A stretch of 64,000 bases of DNA from Aselliscus stoliczkanus (GCA_033961575.1 CM066732.1:97269187-97333186); one strand, 5' to 3'. Shown: positions 51,806 to 63,234, counted from the stretch's first letter. Program-made: numbers and translations. Notes: a model not told the origin generated them from the letters alone.

Positions 51806-52300
51806 AGGGCTGGTCAAGTGGCTCAGTTAATTAAGAGTTGGCTTAAGAGCGCGAGCTCTGAGCAACAGGGTTACCGGTTTGATTCCCACATGGGCCAGGG
51901 ATGCTGCGCCCAAGCTGAGCTGTCGCTGAGTGACTCAGCTGGTGTAACAAGATTGCTTGTTCAATGGTGGGCTACGCCCACCCGCAACTAAGACTGAACT
52001 CGGCATCTTGAGCTGGGCTGCTGCCCGGATGGCTCAGTGGATAGAGTGTGCGCTCTTAACAACAAGGCTGCTGGTTCGACTCCCTCATGGGATGGTGGCT
52101 ATACCCACCCTCAACTAAGACTGAACACAGCACCTTGAGCTTAAGAGGCCACGAGCTGTCGACAGGAAGCCAGATGGCGAATGGCCCCCTCCACAACGAA
52201 GACTGAAGAACAACAACTTGGCCAGTCCCCCTTACCCTTCCCCAATTCCCCAATGCTGTTCCTTTCCCCCAATATCCCAATAAAATCTTTAAAAAAAAAA
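51806..52300 (+). mobile_element. Type M SINE
   Basis: GGGCTGGTCAAGTGGCTCAG, TTACCGGTTTGATTCCCACA, then GAGTGACTCAGCTGGTGTAA, CGGATGGCTCAGTGGATAGA, GCTGCTGGTTCGACTCCC, AAGACTGAACACAGCACCTT and CCCAATAAAATCTTTAAAA. The third unit keeps clear A-box and B-box-like sequences (GGTTCGACTCC), making this the best copy for comparing the units. Confidence 0.88.
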
Positions 52301-52403
52301 ATTAAAATATAACATATAAAAATTTGTGGGATGCAACTAAGGCAGAGGTCAGGGAAATTAACTATATATAGCATTGAAAGCTTATATTTAAAATGAGAAA
52401 ATG

Positions 52404-52554
52404 GGGCTGGCCGAGTGGCTCAGCTGGTTAAGAGCTCGCTCAAGAGTGTGAACTGAGCTCTGAGCAACAGCAGTTCAATGCCCAGCTCGAGCCAAGCTGC
52501 TGCTAAGCTGCCAACAGGTGGCAGGATGGCTCAGCTAAAAAAAAACAAACAAAT
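52404..52554 (+). mobile_element. Type C SINE
   Basis: GGGCTGGCCGAGTGGCTCAG to CAGGATGGCTCAGCTAAAAA. AAAATGAGAAAATG flanks it exactly (52390-52403, 52555-52568). Confidence 0.93.
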
Positions 52555-52607
52555 AAAATGAGAAAATGTCTCAAATGAATCACCTAAGCGTCTACCTTAA
52601 AAAGCTA

Positions 52608-52639
52608 AAAAAAAAAAAAAAAAAAAAAAAACACACACA
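52608..52639. repeat. Poly-A run followed by (AC)n
   Basis: About 24 A followed by four AC units at the join of L1 segments. It may be the leftover tail of an insertion whose body I cannot identify. Confidence 0.8.
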
Positions 52640-53654
52640 GAAGGAAAGAAATAATATAAAGAGTAGAAGTCAATGAAATTAAAACTAGAAAAACATAAGA
52701 AAAAAAACAATGAAATCGAAAGTTGTTTGTTTGTAAAGATCAATAAAATCCATAAACTTCTAGGAAAACTGGCAAAAGAAAAAAGAAAATATACAAATTA
52801 TCCATATTAGAAATGAAACAGGAGTTATCACTATAGACCTCACAGACATTAAAAGTATATTTAAGGAAATATGATCAACACTATAAACACAAAGTAGACC
52901 ACAATGGACCAATTCCTCAAAAACCACAAACATAAGAATTCACCCAAGGTGAAAGGAATAGCCTAAATAGACCTATTAAAGAAATTGAGCCCATAATTTA
53001 AAACCTTCCCACACAAGAATCTCTGGTTCCTGAGATTTTTTTCCCGACACTGCAAATTCTATCAAATATTTAAAGAAAAATGTAAAACAAATCTATACAA
53101 TCTCTTTCAGATATAGGAAGAAAGGAGACACTTCCCAACTTGAGGCCAGAATTACCCTGATTATCAAAACCAGTCATAAAGTTGGGGGTGGGGTGGGTGG
53201 TTTAAGCGCAGAGTAACGCCTAGTGTAGAAATTTTTTTTTTAAATGACAATACAAGAAAATAAACTAATCTTCCTTGTGAACATAGATAGAAAAATTCTT
53301 AACAAAATATTAGCAAATTAAATCCAGCAGACACATAAAAAAAAAATAATACACTCCAACCCACTGTGATTTATCCTGGGCAAGCAAGACTGGTTCAATA
53401 TTTAACAAAATTTCCATTGAAATCCAAACAAAAGGCTTTATATAGACACGATTAATCTAAAATTTATGTGGATAGGCAAAGGTACCAAAATACCCAAAAC
53501 ATTTTTGAAAAATAATAAAGTTGGAGGAATCACACTATATGATTTTAAGACTTACTAGATAGTTACAGTGATCCAGCTAGTGTGCTTTTGGCAAAGGGAC
53601 AGACATACAAAGGAAATAGAAAAAGAGCCCAGAAATATACCCACACAAATGAGC

Positions 53655-53895
53655 CAATTAAATTTTTAGCTTTTTTAAAGTTTAGATATAATTCACATAC
53701 CATAAAGTTCATCATTTTAAAGTACAATTCAGTAGTACATTCACAAGGTTGTGTAATCATCACTACTATCTAATTCTAGGACATTTTTACCATCCCAAAA
53801 AGAACCCCATACGTATCAGCTGTTACGCTCTACTCCCTCCTTCCCCTGCCCCTGGCAACCACTCATCTACTTGGTCTCCACAGATTTGCCTATTA
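53655..53895 (-). mobile_element. L1 3'-UTR fragment, antisense within a plus-strand L1
   Basis: GATATAATTCACATACCATA, AAAGTACAATTCAGTAGTAC, ATTCACAAGGTTGTGTAATC and CACAGATTTGCCTATTAG are the same antisense L1 3' region as at 11600-12380. Plus-strand ORF2 continues on either side, so this is a nested insertion or an inversion. Confidence 0.65.
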
Positions 53896-54166
53896 GACCA
53901 ACTGATATTTGACAAAGATGCAAAGGCCATTCAATGTAGAAAAGATAGTTCAAATAAAGAGTGTTGGAACAACTATATAGCCATATGTAAAAACTGAACC
54001 TCAATCTTAACCTCACACACATATCTAAATGTAAAATATAAAACTTTTAGAAAAAAAATTTATGAGCAAACCTAGTGTAAACAGTTTTGGACATGATACC
54101 TAAAGCACAATTCATAAAAGAAAAAAACTGGTAAAATGAAATTCACAAAAATTAAAACCTTTTATT

Positions 54167-54233
54167 GGGGCCGACCGAATGGCGTGGTGGTTAAGAGTTG
54201 GCTTGAGGGCCAGTGACACTGCCCTTAAAAAAT
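54167..54233 (+). mobile_element. Type S SINE with internal deletion
   Basis: GGGGCCGACCGAATGGCGTG, TTAAGAGTTGGCTT, then directly GAGGGCCAGTGACACTGCCC. About 40 bp containing the B box is missing, leaving 67 bp. The duplication AAACCTTTTATT is intact on both sides (54155-54166 and 54234-54245). Confidence 0.88.
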
Positions 54234-55114
54234 AAACCTTTTATTCTGTTAAAGACACTATTAACAAAATGAAAAGACAAGCTACAAACTGGGAGAAAAT
54301 GTTTGCAAATCACAATATTCAATCAAGGGTTTGATTCCAAATATACAGAGATATAAAATTCAACTCTAAGAAAACAAATGGCCCAATTTAAAACAAGGCA
54401 AAAGACAGATACTTCAAAAGACCATACACTGATTGCATATAAATAAATACATAAAATGTTTGACATCACTTGCCAGTCTCCAAAGGTTACATAGTATATG
54501 ATTACATTCACATGACATTCTCAAAAAGAAAAACTATAGTGAGAAAGAATAGAGCAGTGGTTGCCAACTGTTAGAGGTGGGGTGAGGGTATGACTATAAA
54601 AGGATAATTTGAAAGGGTTTAGGGGGTGTTAGAGCTATTATGAATACTTATGAACTATTGCGATTATTATGATATAGTGAGGGTTACATGAATCTATACA
54701 TATGCTAGAACTCACAGAAGACCCAAAAAAGTCACTTACCATATATTAATTTAATTAAAAATTTTAATTTATAAAAAGAAAATCTATAGTTATCTGAAAA
54801 GGCTAATAAAAATATTCCTCCCTTATCCAACTGTGTATCTGTATGAGGCCATATCTTCTTCATATGCTTCAAGCAAAGCAACATATTGCAAAATCTGAAC
54901 ACAGAAATATGGGAAGCCAGCTATCTTCTATCAATGCCAGACACTGAACAGACTTGAAAAAATATAAAACAATACCACTCATTTCGCCCATTTGTTTTTC
55001 TGTCTTGGAAAATAGTTCACATGTTAACATATAATAGTTTCAGTATTTTAAAGTAAATACATTTAAAATATTGGTTTTAATTTTAATACAGTAAATAACA
55101 TTAGATATACTTTT

Positions 55115-55647
55115 ATTTTTTTATTATTATTTTTTTTAATGTAGGCATAAATCTTTTTTTTTTTTAGATTTTATTGGGGAATTGGGGAAGGAGAACAGCC
55201 AAGTTGTTGTCCTTCAGTCTTAGTTGTGGAGGGCGCAGCTAGCTCAGCTCCAAGTCCAGTTGCCATCCAGCCGCCTGTCTGCAGCTCACTGCCACTCAGC
55301 TCAAGGTGCCATGTTCAATCTCAGTTGCAGGTGGGCGTAGCCACCATCCCATACAGGAGTTGAGCTGGAAACCCTTTTGCTAAGAGCACACGCTCTAACC
55401 ACTGAGAAATCCGGCCACTCATCGGCAGCTCAGCTCAAGGTGCCATGTCCAGTCTTAGTTGCGGGTGGGCGTAGCCCACCATCCTATGCAGGAGTCCAAC
55501 CGGAAAGCTTGTTGTTAGGAGCATGTGCTCTCACCAGCTGAGCCATCCTGCAATCTGTTGGCAGTTCAGCTTGGGAGCAACTCACTGACCCATGTGGGAA
55601 TCGAACCGGCAACCACACTTTTAACCAACTGAGCCACTCAGTCGGTC
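55115..55647 (-). mobile_element. Type M SINE, minus orientation, with a 3' extension
   Basis: The SINE proper is about 55153-55647: in reverse it reads GACTGAGTGGCTCAGTTGGT, GGTTCGATTCCC, several tRNA-like units and CCCCAATAAAATCTAAAAAA. TTAGATATACTTTT is duplicated at 55101-55114 and 55648-55661. Between the left duplication and the SINE tail lie about 38 extra bases (55115-55152) made of T-rich sequence around AATGTAGGCATAAATC. Confidence 0.82.
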
Positions 55648-56883
55648 TTAGATATACTTTTTAAAAAAACTGGAGTTCTCAATAAATTTTAAGATTTGTA
55701 AGAGGTCCTGAGGCCAAAGAGACTGAGCCTAAATTATGTCATAGAGATCAATATTTGAATCAATTTTCCCCTATTAATAATCTCGATTTGTGGTATACAA
55801 AGTTATCTGAATGAGCAAACAGTTTTTAAAAATTCTACAGTCTGAACTTTTACCAAGCATTCTTTCAATAGACAAACATTTGATGAGTACCCTGCCCAAA
55901 TCTGTGGGAATACTAAGATGAGTAAGTCATTACTCCCTAGCCTTTAGGACAGAGCAGCTCCAGGAGAGATCTGTCAAAGATAATGCTATTGATAGAACAC
56001 CTATATGAACTTGAATGCATTAAGAGGAGACTTATACAACTGATGGAATGTTTCAAATTGAATTAGTGATTAGGAAACTAACTTAAGAAAAATACAATAC
56101 AATCAGCTCCAGGTAAAACAAAAACTAGTACAGAAAAGGTACTCATACTATATGATTATATCTATATCTATATAGATATAAGTTTTACAGCATAGATGCC
56201 AAAAGCACTTACAGAGTCATAATAACTTAAACTCTGTATATTGCCCTAACCAAAATTAAGATATAACATCATTGGAAAAATAGGAGGACCTAACTGTGGT
56301 AGAAATGAGATAGGTGGTGAAAAAGCTGAATCATCATCTTTCATAGTAAAAACCCCGAGTTGGGAGACCGGAAGACTGTTCTTTTCTATAATGAAGTGTA
56401 TAGAATCATTCAACTTTTAAAATCACATGCATATTTAACTTATGAAAAATGAAAACTAAATTTAAAAGGCAATGTATAGGTTCATGTTTAGACGAAAAGC
56501 TGTTCTTTATAAGTGAGTTATAAAACATATACATACACACATATATACACACACACTCGTATATAAATGTAAGATCCATTCTATTGAAAATGTGTACACA
56601 GAAATTACACACAGAAAAAGCTAAACTGATATTTACCAACTATTAACAATGGTTGTTTCTATATAATATGATTATTTTATTGGGGATGATTCTTCTTCTG
56701 TAAATTTACTATAGCAAACATGTATTTTGACAATAAGGAGAAAAACACTATTTGTAACAGTTAAAAAATTTAACCATCATTATACAGTCAAATGATTTTT
56801 AACAAGGATGCCACAACAATTCAATAGGGAAGGATATCTACATGCAAAAGAATGAAGCTGGACCCTTACTTTATACCATATAC

Positions 56884-57117
56884 CAGGGGTCGGCAAACTT
56901 TTGAGACGGAAGAGCCAATTCTGTCCCTCACAACAATTTAAAAATTATTTCAGAGCCATAAAACAAATGAAATCACCATTATGTGAATAATATCCTTTAA
57001 AAATTTTATAAATGCAACTATGATAGTTTTATTTTCATTTTCAATTTTACTTCAGAGCCACATGTACGTACCCAAAGAGCCGCATGTGGCTGGTGAGCCA
57101 CAGTTAGCTGACCCTTG
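56884..57117. mobile_element. hAT-type non-autonomous transposon (234 bp)
   Basis: It starts CAGGGGTCGGCAAACTTTTG and ends CACAGTTAGCTGACCCTTG, whose reverse complement CAAGGGTCAGCTAACTGTG matches the start. CCATATAC (56876-56883) and CCATATAT (57118-57125) are an 8-bp target duplication with one mismatch, as hAT elements make. The inside has no ORF. AGAGCCACATGTACGTACCC and AGAGCCGCATGTGGCTGGTG are internal near-repeats. Confidence 0.85.
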
Positions 57118-57950
57118 CCATATATGAAAATTTACTGAAATTGGAACAAAGAACTGAATGTAAGAACTGAAACTATAAAACTCTAAGAGAAGAATACATA
57201 GGGGGAAAAGCTTTGACATTGGAATTGGCAATCATTTCTTGGATACGACACCAAAACAAAAGAAAAAATATATAAACTGGACTTCATCAAAATTAAAAAC
57301 TTTTGTGCAAAAAGGACACTATCAACAGAGTGAAAAGGCAACCCATTGAATGGGAGAAAATATCTGCAAATCACATATCTGATAAGAGGCTAATCTCCAA
57401 AATATATAAAGAACTCCTACAACTAAATAACAAAATAACAAACAACCTGATTTTAAAATGGGCAAAGGTCTTGAATGTCTCCAAAGAAAATAAGAAAATA
57501 CACAAGTGATCAATAAGCACATGGAAAGATGCTCAACATCATTAACCACTAGGGAAATGCAAATCCGCTAACTAGGTACCCCTCAGATAAAACTACAAAA
57601 CCACTTTACACTCAATAGAGTGACTTATCAAAAAACAAAACCAGAAAATAAGTGTTGGCGAGGATGTGGGGAAACCAAAACCCCTGTGCATTGCTGACGG
57701 AAATGTAAAATGGTGCAGCCACTGTAGAAAACAGTGTTGGAAGTTGCTCAAAAAATTAAACATAGAAATAGAGTATGATTGAGCAATTCTACTTCCGAGT
57801 ATATACCCAAAGAATTCAAAGGAGGGACACAAAAAGATACTTGTACACCAATGTTCATACCAGCATTATTCCCAATAGCCAAGAGGTGGAAGCACCCAAG
57901 TGCCCATCCCAAGTGACAGATGAATGGATAAACAGAATGTAGTACATACA

Positions 57951-58067
57951 GGGCTGGCCAACTGGCGCGGTGGTTAAGAGCTGGGTTGGGACGCCAGCGG
58001 CCCTGGTTCGGATCCCACATATGTGGGCCAGTGACACTGCCCTCAAAACAAAACAAAACAAAACAAA
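57951..58067 (+). mobile_element. Type S SINE with (AAAAC)n tail
   Basis: GGGCTGGCCAACTGGCGCGG to CACTGCCCTC, then five AAAAC units. AGAATGTAGTACATACA flanks it exactly (57934-57950 and 58068-58084). Confidence 0.93.
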
Positions 58068-58120
58068 AGAATGTAGTACATACATACAATGGCACATTAC
58101 TCAATCTTAAAAAGAAAGGA

Positions 58121-58547
58121 GGGCCGGCCGAGTGGCGCATTGATTAAGCGCTGGTTTTGGGATGCCAGCGGCCCCGGTTCGGATCCCACATGAGGGCCAG
58201 TGACACTGCCCTCTACAGCTAACAACAGCTCCACCTGGAGCTGGGCTGTGCGAGCCCCGGTGATGGTGTGGGCTGCAGCCCCTGCTGCAGTGGGCTGCCA
58301 TGGGCTACAGTGAGTGGCCCGCAGCCAGCGTGAGCGGCTGGCAGCCAAGCATGAGCTGCCAATAGCCGCGGTGAGCGACATCCAGAGGCTGCGACCGGTC
58401 TGCCTCATCCGGGAAGAGCGCAATGACGATACCAACAGTGAAGCAACATCCTCCGCAACTAGACTGAGGAACGAAAGGACAGCAACTTGTCTGTTCCCCT
58501 TCCCCGATTTCCCAACGCTGTTCCCCTCCGCCAATTCCCCAATAAAA

Positions 58548-58578
<31 letters not shown>
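58121..58578 (+). mobile_element. Type L SINE
   Basis: GGGCCGGCCGAGTGGCGCAT, CGGCCCCGGTTCGGATCCCA, CTCTACAGCTAACAACAGCT, a CTG-rich body, CCAATTCCCCAATAAAATCT and about 30 A. AAAAAGAAAGGA flanks it (58109-58120 and 58579-58590). The low divergence and long A tail suggest it is among the youngest type L copies. Confidence 0.94.
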
Positions 58579-58585
<7 letters not shown>

Positions 58586-59189
58586 AAGGAAATACTTACA
58601 CAACATGAATGAACCTTGAAGACATTATGCTAAGTGAAATAAGCCAGTCACAAAAGGTAAAATAAATGATTTCATTAAAAATGGGTAACTAGATTCATCA
58701 AATTCTTAGAGACAGAAAGTTGTTACTGTCCGTGGTTGCCAGGAACTGTGAGTGGGTAACAGTACTTAATGCGGATTTAGGACTTAATGGGTAAGGAGTT
58801 TCATTATAGGAAGATGAAGAAGTCATGGAGATAGATAATGGTAATGGTTGCACAACAATGTAAATGTACTTAATGCCACTGAATTGTACATTTAAAAATG
58901 TTTAAAATGGTATAATTTTATTTATATTTTACCACAAAAAAAGTTTAATTTTTAAATAAGACCACTGTGTACCCCTCAGATATAACTACAAAAGCCAAAT
59001 AATTTTCACTATCTCACTTTAAATTACCTGTGGAGAGACTGTGAAACAAAATGGTATCCTGGATAGAGTCCTTCAGAACAAATAAATCTAAGACTACACC
59101 TGTTCCAATTAGGAACTGAATGCTAGGATAAAAGCCCAGAATCCTTTAAGCTACCAAGGTGTACTAGACTGGTTCTAACTCACTCCCAA

Positions 59190-59765
59190 TGAGCCCAATC
59201 TTGTACTATTGATCCTTTCCCCTTGACTGTGGGTGGATTTAGCGACCTGCCTCTAATGATTATAAATATACCAAAAGTGATAGGATATTGTATTATAGAA
59301 GACTTGATGTATTATAGAAGACTGTGATATCTACCTTGCTTACATTCTTTCTCTGGTTCTTCCAGCTTTTTTTGCTCTGAAGGAGAAAGCGGCCATGTTG
59401 CCCCAAGGAAAGGCCCACATGGCAAAGAGCTGAGGGCAGCGTCTGCTGGCAGTATTATACGATTCCACTCAAAACAGGTACCAACAGCCAGCAAGGAACT
59501 GAGGACCTCAGTCCAACCACGCACAAGGAACTGAATCAGGCCAGTGATCATCAGTGAGCTGGGAAACAGGTCCTTCCCCAGTGGAGCCTTGTGATGACTA
59601 CAGCCTACTTGATCGCAGCCTGTGACAGAGTTCCCAGATGAGTCACACCCAAAATCCTGATCCACAGTCACTGTGAAATTAATAGATGTTGCTTTAAAAC
59701 ACAAGTTTTGGGTTGTTATGCAGCAATAGATAACTAATACACCAGGCTTCATTGGTTGGGTCAAT
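59190..59765 (+). mobile_element. MLT1-type LTR (ERVL-MaLR)
   Basis: CCTTGACTGTGGGTGGATTT, AGCGGCCATGTTGCCCCAAG, AACAGCCAGCAAGGAACTGA, GGACCTCAGTCCAACCACGC, TTTTGGGTTGTTATGCAGCA and ATAGATAACTAATACACC follow the MLT1 order closely. It is a solitary LTR, and no internal region follows. The 150-codon minus-strand frame here is fortuitous. Confidence 0.72.
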
Positions 59766-59925
59766 AGCGTCTCAAAGTGGTACCTGAACTACAGGTTCTT
59801 TTTGATTCCACATCACGGATTATATCTGAAAAATTAATGTAATTTGGACAGAGCACAAATGCTGTCAAATAACTGTTTGGGACTCATTTTTTCAGTAACA
59901 CTAATAACTTAAAAATAATCAACCT

Positions 59926-60184
59926 CGGGCAGCTGGATGGCTCAGTTGGTTAGAGTGCATGCTCTTAACAACAAGGTTGCTGTTCAATTCCCGCATGGGA
60001 TGCTGGGCTGCAACCCCCCCGCCCCTCTTAACTAGATTGAAACAGTGACTGGAATTGGAGCTGAGTTGTGCTCTCCACAACTACATTGAAACAATGACTT
60101 GACCTCAAGCTGACGGGTCCTGGAAAAACACAGTTCCCCAATAAAATTTAAAATAATAATAATGACAATAATAATAATAATAAT
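59926..60184 (+). mobile_element. VES-type bat SINE
   Basis: GGGCAGCTGGATGGCTCAGT, TGGTTAGAGTGCATGCTCTT, GGTTGCTGTTCAATTCCCGC, CTCCACAACTACATTGAAAC, AATGACTTGACCTCAAGCTG, GACGGGTCCTGGAAAAACAC and CCCCAATAAAATTTAAAA match VES end to end. AATAATCAACCT flanks it (59914-59925, 60185-60196), partly merged with the (TAA)n tail. Confidence 0.9.
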
Positions 60185-60190
60185 AATAAT
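60150..60190. repeat. (TAA)n microsatellite at a SINE tail
   Basis: ATAATAATAATGACAATAAT and further AAT units have grown from the A-rich end of the VES SINE. Confidence 0.9.
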
Positions 60191-60564
60191 CAACCTAGGT
60201 ATAAGAAAACTAGATACTGCAAGACGGAAATTAAATAAATTCCTCCTTGGCAAAATCCTCAATAACCTAAAATAAGGAATAAAGAGCATGCTAATGAATT
60301 CAGACCATGATGCTAAATCCGGCAGTATTGCCAAAACAGACCCAAAGAACATCAAACTATGGACAGAACACACTAAATGGAGATTCAACTTGTAAAATAA
60401 CATGTGGTGAGAAATCGTTTGAAACACTTGCTAGACAGAAAAAGATTAAAAAGAAAATAGCCAACAAATTAGTAAGTAAACACCGACAATCCTCTGGATT
60501 ACAAATTCTTTGAAATGAAGACCATATCATAATCATTATATCCTCTCCCATAATAAAAAATGAT

Positions 60565-60980
60565 GGGGCCGGCCGAGTGGCGCATTGGTTAAGAGCTGGC
60601 TTGGGATGGCAGTGGCCCCGGTTCGGATCCCACATATGAGGGCCACTGACACTGCCCTCTACAGCTAACAACAGCTCCACCTGGAGCTGGGCTGCAAGCC
60701 CCAGCGACGGTGTAGGCTGCAGCCATGCTGCAGTGGGCTGCCATGGGCTACAGTGAGTGGCCGGCAGCCAGCATGAGCGGCTGGCAGCCAGCGTGAGCTC
60801 CCAATAGCTGTGGTGAGTGATCATCCAGAGGCTGGCGACCGATCTGCCTCACCCAGGAAGAGTGCAATGACGATATCAACATGGGCCAGTGAAGCAATGT
60901 CCTCCACAACTAGACTGAAGAACAAAAAGACAGTAACTCATCTGTTCCCCAACCCCAATTCCCCAATAAAATGTTTAAAA
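60565..60980 (+). mobile_element. Type L SINE
   Basis: GGGGCCGGCCGAGTGGCGCA, GTGGCCCCGGTTCGGATCCC, CTCTACAGCTAACAACAGCT, a body ending ACCCCAATTCCCCAATAAAA. AAAAAATGATG / AAAAAATTATG are likely duplications. Confidence 0.9.
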
Positions 60981-61324
60981 AAAAAATTATGAACTTTGCA
61001 GTCTATCAACAGATAGATATTTGGTGAAGTTAATCAGCTGAAAATGAGACATCAACTGTATGTAATTTAAACGTCATACAGCTGCACATATACAAATATA
61101 ACAAAATGAGAGGAAATGAGAAGTACAGAGAATGAAAATAAGAATGATAAGAGAGGCACAAAAGGCAAATGGATAAAAAATTGTATAAGAATTCCAAAAA
61201 CATCAATCAGACCAAACCACACTTAATGAAGAGAACTCCCTGATGACAGTATTCACTGAGAAATGAACATAACACTGCAGTGTGATTATTGCTTTCTAAC
61301 TCCAGGTGCTCCTCACAAAATGGA

Positions 61325-61520
61325 GATTAAGACCTGGACCTGGATTCAAATCCTGACTGTGTACTAGGGCCCATTTACTTAACATCTCTGTGCCCCAATT
61401 TCCTCGTTAACAAAAAAGGGATAACAGTGGCTATCTAAGGGGTAAAAGTGATAAGACACTGTAAAGTGTTTCTTTAGCACAGTGCCTGGCACACTGTGCT
61501 CAATAAATGTTAGCTCATCA
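61325..61520 (+). mobile_element. MIR SINE
   Basis: GACCTGGATTCAAATCCTGA, TTTACTTAACATCTCTGTGC, CCCAATTTCCTCGTTAACAA, AGCACAGTGCCTGGCACACT and GTGCTCAATAAATGTTAGCT are nearly full-length MIR in order. Confidence 0.75.
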
Positions 61521-62234
61521 TTCTGCATGCTTCTTAACCAACTGAAGGAGAAACAGTCACATTTACAGACATAATACTGTCCAAAACAGTCCCTGTACTG
61601 CTTGAATGTTGATGAAAGGAAATTATCATGTTTGCATGAAGGCCTAGCATTTAAACTTATTATACAACTACTACTTATCAAATTCATATAAAAATGTTTT
61701 TGTCAGCAAGAGAAAAATTATTTCTTTACAGTTATGATCACAAATTAAGTTACAGCATTTCAAGTGCTATAATTTTGCTTTTAAAGTTAACAGAAAAATT
61801 AGTTGATCAAAAAGGGAATAAAAACAAGTCAAGGCCACCTACTATTTCTAGATTGGAAAAAGTATAAATTGGATCCCAAATGTGTTTTGACTCAAAGCAA
61901 ATTTTAAGTACCTACCTACATAAAGGAAGGAAACATTATCATAGTGAATATCTAAGAATAAATTCTTTAACAATAAAAAATTAGACTCTCATACAGGGCT
62001 GGTAGGAACGTTCTTTGGAAAAATAGTTCTGTATTATAAAGTAAAGCTGAAAATATGCTCACCCTGTCACCCAGCAACTTTCCTAAATATATATCCTAAA
62101 AATGTTCTTCTCTCGTGTGTACCAGGACAACATGTTCAATAATATTCACAGTCACACTGTCCATAAATGCCAAAAACTGGAAACAACCCAAATGTTCAGC
62201 AAGAGAAGAATGGTTTTATAGTAGTATATTCATA

Positions 62235-63000
62235 GAGTAAAAAACAAAAAGTATTAGCTTCCTACTGCTGACACAACAAATTACCATATATTCAGTGGCA
62301 AAACACAAATTTATACAGAAGATGCCAAAAAAACATATACACATTTTAAGAAAGGAAAAAACTGTATTTATATACACCGATAACAAAAGATGAATACAAG
62401 TCATGTTTGACTTCTGCAATTACAAGAGGTGCTCAAAGGGGTTACCATCAGTGTCCAGACACTTCTGATTATGGCAAACTACTGCTGGAGCAACACTGAC
62501 CAAAGTGTTAACATCTCTTGAAACATGTACACATTTTTGTAGTATTCCTGGTATAATCTTACAGCTCTAGAGATCGGAAGTCCAGGATTTCACTAGGGCT
62601 AAAATCAAGGTGTCGGTCAGCAGAGCTATGCTCCTTCTGGAGGCCCTGGGGGAGAACATGTTTCTTTGCCTTTTCCAGCTTCTACAAGCTGCCTGTATTC
62701 TTTGGCTCAAGCCCCCACCATCCATCTTCAAAACTAGTAGTGTAGCATCTTCAGATCTCTCTCTGACCTCTACTTCAATCATCACATATCCTTATCTCTC
62801 TCTGACAAAATATATATGCCTCCGTTTTTATAAGGTCCCTTGTGATTACACTGAACCTACCTGGATAATCAAAGATAATCTTCCCTTCTCAAGAGCCTTA
62901 ACTTAATCACAACTGCAAAGTCCCTTCTGCCATGTAAGATGACATATTCACAGGTTTCGGGGATTAGGACATGAATATCTTTGGGGAACCACTAATCTAC
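62235..63000. mobile_element. Ancient mammalian interspersed repeat, family not assigned
   Basis: AGCTTCCTACTGCTGACACA, CCAGGATTTCACTAGGGCTA, AAATCAAGGTGTCGGTCAGC, GTCCCTTGTGATTACACTGA, CAAAGTCCCTTCTGCCATGT and TATTCACAGGTTTCGGGGAT are phrases of a well-known dispersed mammalian repeat. I do not commit to its class. A mariner-type element interrupts it at 62316-62551. Confidence 0.55.
62316..62551. mobile_element. Mariner-type non-autonomous element, copy 2
   Basis: It shares AACTGTATT, GATGAATACAAGTCATGTTT, GACTTCTGCAATTACAAGAG, GTGCTCAAAGGGGTTACCAT and CAGACACTTCTGATTATGGC with copy 1 at 48076. The ends are decayed inverted repeats with TA outside (62314-62315, 62552-62553). Removing it restores CAAATTTATAATCTTACAG of the host repeat. 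It keeps about 40 bp (ACTGACCAAAGTGTTAACAT) that copy 1 lacks. Confidence 0.78.
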
Positions 63001-63234
63001 CTACCACAAAAATTATACTAAAATGAAAATGAAGAACTATATAAATGAACTACATACACTGAACTACATAAATGAACCTCACAAACAACATTTTGCAAAT
63101 ATCGTTTGCAAAAATCAAGCAAAAGTATATATACAATGTTAAGTCCTTTTACATAAAGTTCAAAAATAAGCACAACTAAACTATGTTAAATAGGGATGCA
63201 AACATCAGTAGTAAGGCTATAAAGAAAAGTAAGG

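Larger units (their letters stand above)
50465..54760 (+). mobile_element. L1 element, plus strand, heavily interrupted
   Basis: CAGACAATGTAGACTTCAGA (50491), CACATTCTAAAGTGCACATG (51364), GATCAATAAAATCCATAAAC (52738), TTGTGAACATAGATAGAAAA (53275) and ACCAACTGATATTTGACAAA (53898) appear in ORF2 order, followed by a 3' UTR-like end (AGCAGTGGTTGCCAACTG, 54553). SINEs at 50943, 51806, 52404 and 54167 and an antisense L1 fragment at 53655 split it. All frames are broken. Confidence 0.72.
56780..58965 (+). mobile_element. L1 3' end, plus strand
   Basis: CATGCAAAAGAATGAAGCTG (56842), CCCATTGAATGGGAGAAAAT (57342), ATGCTCAACATCATTAACCA (57528), AATTCTACTTCCGAGTATAT (57784) and the 3' UTR with GTGGTTGCCAGGAACTGTGA (58733) and TGAATTGTACATTTAAAAAT (58880). 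It is degenerate, and interrupted by a hAT element and two SINEs. Confidence 0.82.

Noticed and set aside
59312..59764. 150-codon minus-strand ORF
   Set aside because: It lies entirely within an MLT1-type LTR, has no known domain, and is antisense to the LTR.
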